Of a DNA stretch of 55,470 nt, positions 26,218 to 34,900 are shown in pieces. The position numbers and the translations under genes were made by a program. The notes under the pieces are model-generated. The model worked only from the letters and a program-made list of their open reading frames with translations, was not told the origin of the DNA and made no database searches. How positions within the stretch are numbered: position 1 is the first letter of the stretch; the number at the start of each line of letters is the position of its first letter. The stretch covers positions 1-55,470 of the forward strand of contig CANPHE010000018.1 of NCBI GenBank assembly GCA_947573795.1, read 5' to 3'. This DNA is from an uncultured Alistipes sp. GTDB lineage: Bacteria > Bacteroidota > Bacteroidia > Bacteroidales > Rikenellaceae.

Positions 26218-26560
26218 TAAAACCGGGCGATTTATACGATGATGCTTGCCGGTCGTGCGGTTCTGCCGGATATTGTGTGCGGTGATTAGTATTGCCGATT
26301 ATTCATACGAGGATTTCGTCGAGCTTCTGCGCATCGGGAAATTCTCGAACCGTGCTCGTATGATTCATCACGATGCATGGTTCTCGTCAAATGCCGTATT
26401 TCGATGCCGGACGGTTATTTGCCGATTGTTGATTATGGATTGGAGGACGGAACGACGCTCGGCGAATGGCTCGAAAGGAACGCATTGACGATATTTGGTC
26501 GTCGAAATCATTTGTTTGGCGGGAACGGTTTTTGTCATTTATCGGCAAAACCGTTTCTTT
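26218..26560. other. Gap between sigma and umuD genes
   Basis: About 340 bases with no convincing gene. Short open frames occur on the plus strand, but none has a recognisable domain and they overlap in frame. The right end (26524-26555) holds an inverted repeat listed separately. The left end holds the divergent sigma promoter. Confidence 0.5.
26524..26555. promoter_or_regulatory. Inverted repeat in front of umuD, possible operator
   Basis: AACGGTTTT (26524-26532) and AAAACCGTT (26547-26555) form a perfect nine-base inverted repeat with a 14-base spacer, ending five bases before the umuD start codon. umuDC operons are usually damage-induced, so a repressor site is expected in this place. 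I cannot name the repressor, and an RNA hairpin covering the ribosome entry is the alternative. Confidence 0.5.
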
Positions 26561-26995
26561 ATGTCACTCGACAAGTCGTTGAAAATATATGTTCCCGACG
26601 GCCGCACATCGTCCGACATACCGTTGGCGGAGAGCAGCGTTCATGCCGGATTCCCGTCTCCGGCCGATGACTTTCTGGAAGGCTCGCTTGATTTGAACAG
26701 CCTCGTCATCAAACATCCCGAGGCCACGTTCTTCGCCCGCGTCGAGGGCGACTCCATGCAGGACGAAGGTATCGCGGAGGGAGACATTCTCGTCGTCGAC
26801 AAGGCCATAGAACCGTTCGACGGCTGTCTGGCCGTGGCCTATGTCGAGGGAGAGTTTACGCTCAAACGAGTACGTATGGAACCCGACCGTATTCTGCTCG
26901 TGCCGGCGAATCCCCGATACAAGATTATCGAAATTGCCGCCGGACAGGATTTTGCGGTCTGGGGCGTCGTCAGGTGGATCGTCAAGCAAGTCTGA
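26561..26995 (+). CDS. umuD: UmuD-type S24 peptidase, polymerase V subunit
   Basis: A 144-residue self-cleaving protein that after RecA-stimulated cleavage joins UmuC as the error-prone polymerase V. The cleavage site is Ala29-Gly30 in SVHAGFPSP. Ser65 in [11 protein letters not shown] and Lys102 in FTLKRVRM form the Ser-Lys pair, spaced 37 residues apart as in the E. coli protein. The start at 26561 gives the usual length. An in-frame start 66 bases earlier would add a hydrophobic extension that the family lacks. umuC follows two bases after the stop codon. Confidence 0.95.
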   Translation: MSLDKSLKIYVPDGRTSSDIPLAESSVHAGFPSPADDFLEGSLDLNSLVIKHPEATFFARVEGDSMQDEGIAEGDILVVDKAIEPFDGCLAVAYVEGEFTLKRVRMEPDRILLVPANPRYKIIEIAAGQDFAVWGVVRWIVKQV

Positions 26996-26997
26996 AT

Positions 26998-28257
26998 ATG
27001 TACGGGCTTGCCGACTGCAACAACTTCTACGTCTCGTGCGAACGGGTGTTCGATCCTTCGCTCGAAGGCCGTCCCGTCATCGTGCTGTCGAACAACGACG
27101 GCTGCGTCATCGCCCGTTCGAACGAAGCAAAACGGCTGGGGATAAAAATGGGACAGCCCTGTTATCAACTACGCGAGTTGATCGGACGAGAGAATGTGGC
27201 CGTATTCTCGGCTAACTTTATACTCTACGGCGATATGTCGCGGCGCGTTATGTCGCTGTTGCGCAAGGCCGTGCCGGCTACGGAAGTCTATTCCATCGAC
27301 GAAGCGTTTTTGGATTTGACGGGCGTCGAAGCCGAACGCCTCGATGAGTTCGGACATCGGTTAGCCCGGACGGTTCGACGACACACCGGAATTCCGATCA
27401 GCATCGGTATCGCTCCGACCAAGACACTGGCCAAAATCGCATCGAAACTTTGCAAGCAGTATCCGAAACTGAACGGCTGCTGCTACATGCACCGCCCCGA
27501 AGATATCGAGAAGGTCCTGCGGCGTTTTCCTATCGGCGACGTGTGGGGTGTCGGACGACGCTGGGTGCAGATGCTCGAACGGCACGACATACGGACGGCG
27601 TGGGATTTCACGCTGCTGCCGCCCGACTGGGTGCGCAGCCGTATGTCCGTTGTCGGGCTGCGCATGTGGAGGGAGTTGCGCGGCGAGGCCTGCATCGGCT
27701 TCGAACAGCATCCGGCCGACAAGAAGCAGATCGCTACGACACGCACGTTCGATCGGGACATCGACGATTTCGAGGAGCTGCACAGGCGGATTGCGCAATA
27801 CGTCGCAGCTGCGGCCGAGAAACTCCGCAGGCAGCACAGCCTCTGCGGAGAAATCGGAGTCTTCATCCTTACCAACCGGCACAAAGAGAATATGCCGCAA
27901 TACTATGAAAATCGGCTGCTGAAATTGCCGGTGCCCACCGACAGCACATTGGAACTGACCGCACACGCCGTGCGGCTGCTACGGCAGGTCTTCCGGCCGG
28001 GCATTGCGTACAAACGTGCCGGTGTGGTTCTTTCCGACTTACGGTCGAAGAGCGGCGTGCAGACCGATCTGTTCGATGCGACGGACCGCGCGAAGCTCGA
28101 CAGTCTGATGAAGGCGGTCGATGCGCTCAACGACCGCTTCGGGAGACATCGACTCGTCACGGCGGCAGAAGGGTTTGAACCGTTCAAAATGAACCGGAAC
28201 CATCTTTCGCAGGAATATACCACCGACTGGAAGCAGATCGTAAAGATTAAAACATAG
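26998..28257 (+). CDS. umuC: UmuC-type Y-family DNA polymerase V catalytic subunit
   Basis: A 419-residue translesion DNA polymerase. The start at 26998 gives [18 protein letters not shown], with the first metal-binding Asp at residue 6. The second acidic pair Asp101-Glu102 is in [10 protein letters not shown], at the same positions as in E. coli UmuC. Further family marks are [33 protein letters not shown] and [11 protein letters not shown]. The C-terminal part has the little-finger domain, with a QTDLF segment that resembles a beta-clamp binding motif. It is coupled to umuD. Such cassettes are common on mobile elements of Bacteroidota, which fits the remains of mobilisation genes nearby. 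Confidence 0.95.
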   Translation: MYGLADCNNFYVSCERVFDPSLEGRPVIVLSNNDGCVIARSNEAKRLGIKMGQPCYQLRELIGRENVAVFSANFILYGDMSRRVMSLLRKAVPATEVYSIDEAFLDLTGVEAERLDEFGHRLARTVRRHTGIPISIGIAPTKTLAKIASKLCKQYPKLNGCCYMHRPEDIEKVLRRFPIGDVWGVGRRWVQMLERHDIRTAWDFTLLPPDWVRSRMSVVGLRMWRELRGEACIGFEQHPADKKQIATTRTFDRDIDDFEELHRRIAQYVAAAAEKLRRQHSLCGEIGVFILTNRHKENMPQYYENRLLKLPVPTDSTLELTAHAVRLLRQVFRPGIAYKRAGVVLSDLRSKSGVQTDLFDATDRAKLDSLMKAVDALNDRFGRHRLVTAAEGFEPFKMNRNHLSQEYTTDWKQIVKIKT

Positions 28258-28278
28258 CATCCATAAGAGGCATTTTCA

Positions 28279-29184
28279 CTATTCCGGGATGAATCCGACG
28301 ATAAAATCTTTCTTGACCTGAAAACTCCAATCGACGTTCTTTTTTGTCGTCGAACTCGTGCCATCCCATAAGAAAATCGAAAGATCGGCCTTTTGCTTGA
28401 GATAGGCATCCCGATGCGATGGAGACCCTATGATGTTGACGGCCTGTTCTTTTGATACATCCATATAGGATAGATCGTATTTGTTTATCAAGTCCAGCAT
28501 TTTACTCGATAAATCATATTGCGTATATCCTACTACGACTATCTTTTCTTTCTTTTTACTCAGATATTCTACGGCCAATTCGTCGGCATCGCCATACGAA
28601 CCGACATACCAAACGACGCCTTTTCCGACATACGGCGATAACAGAACATCGACGCGTCGTTCTCCGATATTCGTATCCAATTTCATAGACCCGGTAACAG
28701 CAATGCTGATCTGTCGGTCGGATCTGTTTCTAAAAGTGTTCTCCTCTGTCCTTTGAATTTTCATATTATCTATTATTCTGTGAATAAATAGCTGCAATTC
28801 ATTCGGTAGAGTTTGAGATAAATTTTTTCGATCATATCTTATTTGCCTATCCGTGAAAATATCGAAGGGTGCAGTAGTCGAGTTTTGATTCAATAGAATT
28901 ACCGGTTTTTTTAGACCGTAGGCATATCCGACTTCATACATTACATTCGCATTACCTCCTGTTACATCCGCAATACATATATCAGCGTCGTTAATCCGAT
29001 TCATCATATCGGTAATGATATTCCCCGGACATTTGACATTATCCAAACGAATACATTCAAATTCGACAGAAATATTGTTGTGAGTTGTAATATTTTCAAT
29101 CGATCTTTGGATCATGAACCAAACATCATCAAAATCTTGATGAAATGGCATCATTACGAAAATAGTCTTTTTAATTCTTTTCAT
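28279..29184 (-). CDS. Nucleoside deoxyribosyltransferase-like plus SLOG-like protein, candidate immunity gene
   Basis: A 301-residue soluble protein. Residues 1-145 look like the nucleoside 2-deoxyribosyltransferase/TIR-related fold: KKTIFVMMPFHQDFDDVW, then INDADICIADVTGGNANVMY and EVGYAYGLKKPVILLNQNST. Residues about 160-301 resemble a SLOG (Rossmann-like nucleotide-binding) domain: VWYVGSYGDADELAVEYL, KIVVVGYTQYDLSSKML, then DAYLKQKADLSIFLWDGTSS. SLOG domains sense cyclic ADP-ribose-type or other nucleotides in several anti-phage systems, and deoxyribosyltransferase-like domains occur as nucleotide-processing effectors. The gene is much richer in A+T than its neighbours, which points to horizontal transfer. 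It stands alone, convergent with umuC and preceded by leader repeat copy D. The immunity role is inference; no other defence gene is beside it. Confidence 0.65.
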   Translation of the reverse strand: MKRIKKTIFVMMPFHQDFDDVWFMIQRSIENITTHNNISVEFECIRLDNVKCPGNIITDMMNRINDADICIADVTGGNANVMYEVGYAYGLKKPVILLNQNSTTAPFDIFTDRQIRYDRKNLSQTLPNELQLFIHRIIDNMKIQRTEENTFRNRSDRQISIAVTGSMKLDTNIGERRVDVLLSPYVGKGVVWYVGSYGDADELAVEYLSKKKEKIVVVGYTQYDLSSKMLDLINKYDLSYMDVSKEQAVNIIGSPSHRDAYLKQKADLSIFLWDGTSSTTKKNVDWSFQVKKDFIVGFIPE

Positions 29185-29280
29185 GGGTGCTTCATATTGG
29201 GATTTATTACTATGCTAATATAACTAAAATGTAAAACATTCAAGTGCTTTGTTCCCAAATAAATTAGCTATACGAGATTT

Positions 29281-29475
29281 CAAAATTAGGTAACTATATA
29301 CTACTTTACGTCTTCATCGGTTTTTCGCACGTTGACGCACTTAGGACTCTCGTTGCCTCGCGGCCTTTGGCTGCGTTTAAAAATCGGACCTACCCCTGAA
29401 TCCCCTCCTTGGAGGGGGTTTGAGCGTAACCCGCAAGCTTATAAGGGTTTAAATTCGGTTGAGGGGCGTATGTAG
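29281..29475 (-). repeat. Leader repeat copy D, upstream of the candidate immunity gene
   Basis: Read on the minus strand this is the most complete copy. It starts with ACTACATACG, then AACCGAATTTAAACCCTT as in copy A, CTTGCGGGTT as in copy B, the hairpin CCCCTCC-AA-GGAGGGG, CGATTTTTAAACGCAGCC, CCAAAGGCCGCGAG, and the end block GTATATAGTTACCTAA as in copy C. A TAATTTTG at its 3' edge (29281-29288) fits a -7 promoter element. The copy ends about 100 bases before the gene start. Confidence 0.65.
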
Positions 29476-29769
29476 TTGCCTGAAATTATTTCCTTTATCG
29501 GTTGCTGTCGGGGAAGATAGGTGCGCGAACAGGGTGCTATTGCACCCCTTGTCGGCTTCGGGTGGAAAAATCATCATCGGTGCGGGTGCGCTCTGCGGTA
29601 TCTTTCCGCCGCTGCGCTGCTGCCGCGCACCCGGTTCTTTCCCGAGGCAAACGAACCGTTCGGGAAGAAGACCTTATGACATGTTCGAAAATTTCTCGCA
29701 CGACGGAAGAGGGTCGGAGTTGCAACATGAGATACTCGGTATAAACGGTCTTCGTCATGAATCGAACTT

Positions 29770-29985
29770 CCGTTGCGTCGAGGCCGATGCGAAGAGAATT
29801 GCAGCCGCTTTATCGTCCGCCGCATCGGCAACAGCTGCAACCAAATTGTCAAAGCCATCACACACCCCTTTTCGTCGATGTCCATACCCCGGCAGATTAC
29901 CGTGCCGGAACGGCGGACGAGCGAGGCGAAGGCCCTGAGCGCCGGGATTCCGAACCTCGCCAAACAGCTTGCAAAGGAATGTTAG
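29770..29985 (+). pseudogene. MobC-like mobilisation protein remnant
   Basis: A short open stretch contains RRIGNSCNQIVKAI, then ITVPERRTSEAKALSAGIPN and LAKQLAKEC before its stop. This pattern recalls the C-terminal half of MobC-type relaxosome proteins of Bacteroidota, which have a RIGxNxNQIxK core. The usual N-terminal DNA-binding half is not readable in frame upstream, where only broken frames remain (29.46-29.77 kb). The stop overlaps the start of the relaxase-like fragment that follows, as in intact mobilisation operons. Weak but coherent evidence for a decayed mobilisable element. Confidence 0.45.
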
Positions 29986-30063
29986 CGAACATCCGCTCGG
30001 GCGCGACGGTCGGCGGTGTGCTGCGCTATAACCAGGAGGGGATGCAGCTTGTCGGACGAACGG
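29979..30063 (+). pseudogene. Relaxase (MobB/MobA-type) N-terminal fragment
   Basis: An ATG that overlaps the MobC-like stop codon opens the frame MLANIRSGATVGGVLRYNQE and continues for about eight more residues. This fits the N-terminus of Bacteroidota relaxases, which begin with a short strand, then a G-rich turn and a G-x-L-x-YN segment. The similarity ends where the 3' end of the PUL2 sigma gene begins at 30064, so the relaxase gene was cut there. The frame stays open by chance into the sigma gene. Confidence 0.5.
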
Positions 30064-30630
30064 CTATTTTCCGAAGAGTAACAACAGACACAAGGGCAGA
30101 TAGTCTTTCAGGGCGTGCCGCAGGATTTGCAGGGCGAACTGGATTTCCGACGTGACCTTCCGCACCGAAATATCGAACCGTTCGGCGATCTCGGCGTAGG
30201 TCAGATGTTCGACGCGGCTCGCGAGAAATATTTCGCGAGTGCGTGCCGGCATTTTGTCGAGTTCCGCCCTGAAAATTTCCAAAATCTCATTGCCGAGCAG
30301 TTTGTCGAACAGATCGTCCTGGGACAACGACTCGATCGAAGACTGTGCGAGCCGCATGTCGGTGGGCGAAAGCTGCCGGCGCATACTGACCTGCCGCAGA
30401 TAGGAGCAGCAGCGGTTGCGCACGCACATATAGGCATACCCCCGCATGTTGGTTTCGTCCGCCAACTCCTCTCTTCGCTGCCAGATGCGGACGAAGCTGT
30501 CCATGACGATATCCTGCGCCGCATCCATGTCCCGTACGTAGGAGAACGCGATGTCGACGAAACGCGCATTGTTTTCGGAAAAGAACTTTCCGAAATCCTC
30601 GGGATTGAATATGGAGCCGTTGTGCTGCAA
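30064..30630 (-). CDS. ECF sigma-70 factor (PUL2)
   Basis: A 188-residue sigma factor. Region 2 is FFSENNARFVDIAFSYVRDM and DIVMDSFVRIWQRRE; region 4 is MPARTREIFLASRVEHLTYA and EIAERFDISVRKVTSEIQF. It is transcribed away from the FecR anti-sigma gene at 30799, from a shared 168-base region. Together they should control the N-glycan locus, with the STN domain of the SusC protein as signal source. The C-terminus ends in a hydrophobic stretch as does the PUL1 sigma factor. A -7 element TATCTTTG lies 15 bases before the start codon, leaving a very short leader. Confidence 0.93.
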   Translation of the reverse strand: MQHNGSIFNPEDFGKFFSENNARFVDIAFSYVRDMDAAQDIVMDSFVRIWQRREELADETNMRGYAYMCVRNRCCSYLRQVSMRRQLSPTDMRLAQSSIESLSQDDLFDKLLGNEILEIFRAELDKMPARTREIFLASRVEHLTYAEIAERFDISVRKVTSEIQFALQILRHALKDYLPLCLLLLFGK

Positions 30631-30644
30631 ATCGAAATTTTATG

Positions 30645-30652
30645 CAAAGATA
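30645..30652 (-). promoter_or_regulatory. -7 promoter element of the PUL2 sigma gene
   Basis: TATCTTTG on the minus strand fits TAnnTTTG. A run of eight A (30654-30661 read on the minus strand) sits directly upstream, inside the spacer to the -33 region. The -33 element is weak. Confidence 0.5.
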
Positions 30653-30798
30653 GTTTTTTTTGTTTACATGCATTGCTGTCGAATTTATAAATAAATTGCG
30701 CAAATTATTAAATAAATTTATTTGCAACAAAAGGCGATATTCCGGTGTAAGGGTCTCCGGCTCGTGCGTTTTATAATAAACATATCAAAAAAATCGAA

Positions 30799-31743
30799 GT
30801 GGAAACAGAAATTTTATATAAATATCTGAAAGGGCAGACGACGGCTGAAGAGGAGACCCGAATTGCGGAGTGGCTCTCCGCCAATCCGGAGAATCAGAAA
30901 GAGATGGACACGGTCCGGTTCCTGTTCGACTCGGTCAAACTTTACGGAGACAAGATGCAGCCCGCTCGGCGGATATCGCTCGTAAGGTGGCGGACGATCG
31001 GTCGCCGTGCCGTGCAGATCGCTGCGGCAGTCGTGATTGCCGCAGGGGCCGGATTCATCGCGAACAGACACTCGATCGGCGAATTATCCGATAGGCACCA
31101 CTCCATTTACGTGCCTGCGGGACAGCGTATGGAGCTGACGCTGGCCGACGGAACGCGCGTATGGATGAACTCCGAGTCCCGGCTCGAATATCCGATTCTA
31201 TTCGCGCAGGATGTCCGGCGCGTGAAATTGACCGGAGAGGCGATGTTCGAAGTCGCGCACGACAAATCGCATCCGTTCATCGTGGAGACTTTCGCCTCGG
31301 ATATCCGGGTGCTCGGCACGAAATTCAACGTCGATGCGGACGAGGAGCACCATCGCTTCTCGACGACCTTGATGGAGGGATCGGTGCGGATCTCGAACCG
31401 GCTGGACCCGAGCCAAGCGAATATCGTCATGCAACCGAATGAAAAGGTCGATCTTATCGGAAATTATTTATACACCTCCAAACTCGACGATTGCGATTCG
31501 CCGTGCTGGATGAACGGACAACTCGACATTACGGGGCTGTCGTTCGCCGAACTGATGGAGAAGATGGAACAGGCATTTGCCGTCCGGGTAGTCGTCGAAC
31601 GCAGCTCTTTGCCTTCGACGGACGGTATCGGCGGCAAGATTCGCATCAATGCCGGAGTCGGCAATGCGTTCCGATGGCTGCATTCCCTGTTGGATTTCGA
31701 TTATGAGATAGACGAAGCGGAGAACACGATAACGATCAGATAA
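30799..31743 (+). CDS. FecR-type anti-sigma factor (PUL2)
   Basis: A 314-residue inner-membrane anti-sigma factor. The cytosolic part (1-65) precedes one membrane segment at about 71-88 (AVQIAAAVVIAAGAGFIA). The periplasmic FecR domain (about 100-195) contains ELTLADGTRVWMNSESRLEY, VKLTGEAMFEVAHDKSHPF and IRVLGTKFNVDA. The C-terminal DUF4974-like part spans about 235-314. Translation seems to start with GTG, because no ATG lies in frame between the upstream stop and this codon. It is divergent from its likely sigma partner and 166 bases before the susC gene. Unlike the PUL1 homologue it has no long homopolymer. Confidence 0.93.
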   Translation: METEILYKYLKGQTTAEEETRIAEWLSANPENQKEMDTVRFLFDSVKLYGDKMQPARRISLVRWRTIGRRAVQIAAAVVIAAGAGFIANRHSIGELSDRHHSIYVPAGQRMELTLADGTRVWMNSESRLEYPILFAQDVRRVKLTGEAMFEVAHDKSHPFIVETFASDIRVLGTKFNVDADEEHHRFSTTLMEGSVRISNRLDPSQANIVMQPNEKVDLIGNYLYTSKLDDCDSPCWMNGQLDITGLSFAELMEKMEQAFAVRVVVERSSLPSTDGIGGKIRINAGVGNAFRWLHSLLDFDYEIDEAENTITIR

Positions 31744-31810
31744 CCCGAATATAAACCTAATCCATATTGCCTATGATGAATCCAGAACCGTAAAATTCCG
31801 GACATTCGAC

Positions 31811-31842
31811 AAAAAAAGCCTGCGAAGTGGAAGTTCGCAGGC
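31811..31842. terminator. Hairpin between anti-sigma and susC of PUL2
   Basis: A perfect nine-base stem (31818-31826 GCCTGCGAA with 31834-31842) has a seven-base loop and seven A residues on its left side. Read on the minus strand it is a good terminator, which could stop antisense transcription out of susC. On the plus strand it has no T run, so it would be a leader structure of the susC message. Confidence 0.6.
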
Positions 31843-31909
31843 CCGGTAAAAAGATCGGATGTCTTTAGCTAACCACACGAATCTAATTACCAAAATTTTT
31901 CACAAAAGT

Positions 31910-34900
31910 ATGAATAAAACAGCGTTCTCCCAAGAAATAGGAAAACTGTTTGAACTTGTATTCATCCTGCTTTTGAGTCTGAGCGTTACCGTCGCGAGAG
32001 CGCAGAACAGCGGCATCACGCTCCGAATGCAGGACGCCACCGTGGCCCAGGTGATGAAAGCGATTGAAAATCAGTCGCACTATGTATTTCTTTATAAGAA
32101 CTTGGACACCACTCGGAAGGTGAGCGTCGATCTCCGAAACAAGCGTATCGACGAGGTGCTGGATATCGTATTCAAAGACCTGAATATCTCCTACAAGATC
32201 GACAATCTTCAAATTCTGCTGTCGCAGAAAGTGTCCGAAAACACGGCACCCGCAACGGTTGCGGGATTCGTCACCGATGTCTCGCGGCAGCCCGTCGTCG
32301 GAGCGAGCATCATCGTAAAAGGCACGACCATCGGAACGAGTACGAATGTCGACGGCAGCTACAAATTGCAGCTGCCCCGATCGTCCGAACCCCTGATCCT
32401 GATCGTCAATTACCTCGGTTACACCCCCGTCGAGGTAGCCGTAAACAACCGCACCTCCATCGACGTCACGCTGAAAGAGGATACGGTCGATGTCGATGCC
32501 ATTGTCGTGACGGCTCTCGGTATCAAGCGTTCCGAGAAGGCGTTGTCGTACAACGTGCAGTCGGTCGATTCCGAATCGATTCTGGCGAACAAGGATGTCA
32601 ATTTCGTCAACTCGTTGGCCGGCAAGGTCGCCGGCGTGACGATCAATGCCTCGTCGTCGGGCGTCGGCGGAGCTTCGAAGGTGGTGATGCGCGGCGAAAA
32701 GTCGATTCTCCAGTCGTCGAATGCGCTCTATGTCATCGACGGCGTGCCGATGTTCTCCGCTTCGCGCAGCGGCGGTACGGAGTTCGACTCGCGCGGTGCG
32801 ACGGAGCCCATTGCCGACCTGAACCCCGAAGATATCGAGTCGATGTCGGTACTGAACGGTGCGGCGGCAGCGGCGCTCTACGGTTCGGATGCCGCCAACG
32901 GCGTGATCGCCATCACGACCAAACGAGGCAAGGCCGGCGTGCTGAACATCACCGTGAGCAGCAATACCGAGATTTCGACGCCGTTCGTAACGCCGCGTTT
33001 CCAGACCCGCTACGGCACGGGTGACCTCTCTTCGCCGGTGCCGGTTCCCAACCGCAGCTGGGGCGATCACCTGACGCGCTACAACTACTACGGCTACGAT
33101 CCTGTCGACGACTATTTCCAACTCGGAGTGACCGGCACGGAGAGCGTCTCGCTGTCGACCGGTACGGAGAAGAACCAGACCTATTTCTCGGCCGCTGCGG
33201 TCAATTCGCGCGGCATCATCCCCAACAACGGTTACGACCGCTACAACTTCACGTTCCGCAATACGACGAGCTTCCTGAAAGATCGGATGACGCTCGACGT
33301 GAGTGCGAGCTATGTCAAGCAGAAGGACCGCAACATGACCAATCAGGGTACGTATAACAACCCGCTGGTCGGAGCCTACCTCTTCCCGCGCGGCAACGAC
33401 TGGGCCGATATCGAAATGTACGAGCGTTACGATGCGACGCGCAAGATCTACACGCAGTACTGGCCCGTGGGCGATGCCGGCCTGACGATGCAGAATCCCT
33501 ACTGGATTAACTACCGCAACCTGCGCGAAAGCGACAAGGACCGCTACATGTTGAGCGCCAGCCTGAATTATCAGGTGTTGGACTGGCTCTCCGTTTCGGG
33601 CCGTCTGCGCATCGACAATTCGATGACCGACTATACCGAGCGGTTCTATGCCTCGACCATCACGCAGCTGACCGAGGATTCGAACCGCGGTCTCTACGGC
33701 ATCACCCGCACCAAGGACCGCCAGACCTACGGTGACGTGCTGGTGAACATCAACAAGACCTTCGGCGACGACTGGACCTTGCAGGCCCATATCGGAGCGT
33801 CGATTTCGGACATGAAATCGGACGGCCTGAAAATCCGGGGGCCTATCGCCGACGACACCAGTGCGTTCGCCGGCGAAAAACCCGGTCTGACGAACTATTT
33901 CGCCATCCAGAATCTAAGCCCGAGCCGCACGGAGCGGTTGCAGGAGGGATGGCGCGAGCAAACGCAGTCGATCTTCGCATCGGCAGAAATCGGATTCAAG
34001 GGAGCCTATTACCTGACCCTCACCGGCCGTAACGACTGGCCCTCGCAGCTCTCCGGTCCGCGCTCCCACACCAAATCCTATTTCTATCCTTCGGTCGGAG
34101 CTTCGATCGTCCTTTCGTCGATCATCCCCGACATGCCCGAGAACCTCTCCTACGTGAAGCTGCGCGGTTCGTACGCTTCGGTCGGCGTCGCTTTCGAACG
34201 CTATCTGGCCAATCCGCGCTACGAGTGGAACCGCCAGTTGGGCCAGTGGGCCAATACGACGCAGTATCCGATCGACAACCTGAAACCGGAGCGCACGAAG
34301 TCGTGGGAAATCGGCCTCAACATGCGCTTCCTCCGCCATTTCGAGCTCGACGTGACGTACTACAACGCCAAGACCATGAACCAGACCTTCGATCCGGATC
34401 TGCCGGTTTCGGGATGGTCGAAAATCTACCTCCAGACCGGTTCGGTCCGCAACCACGGTGTCGAACTGTCGCTCGTGTACCGCAATACGTGGGGCCGCTT
34501 CACGTGGGATACGGGATACACCTTCTCGGCCAACCGCAACAAAATCCTCTCGCTCTCGGACAATGCGATCAATCCGGTGACGGGCGAGAACATGTCGCTT
34601 TCGCTGCTCAACATGGGCGGTCTGGGCGATACGCGCTTCCTGTTGAAGGAGGGCGGCTCGATGGGCGATCTCTATTCGCTCGTAGACCTGCTGCGCGACA
34701 GCAACAATGCCATCAAGGTCGATCCGTCGGGCAAGATCAACAAGGAGACGATTCAGGAACCGTCGCGTTACATCAAGCTCGGAAGCGTCCTGCCCGATGC
34801 CAACATGGCTTGGCGCAACAACTTCCGGATCGGCAATTTCGACGTAGGATTCATGCTCTCGGCCCGTTTGGGCGGCGTGGTATTCTCGCGCACGCAGGCC

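Noticed and set aside
26246..26670. Two short open frames before umuD
   Set aside because: The second overlaps umuD in another frame and neither looks like a known protein.
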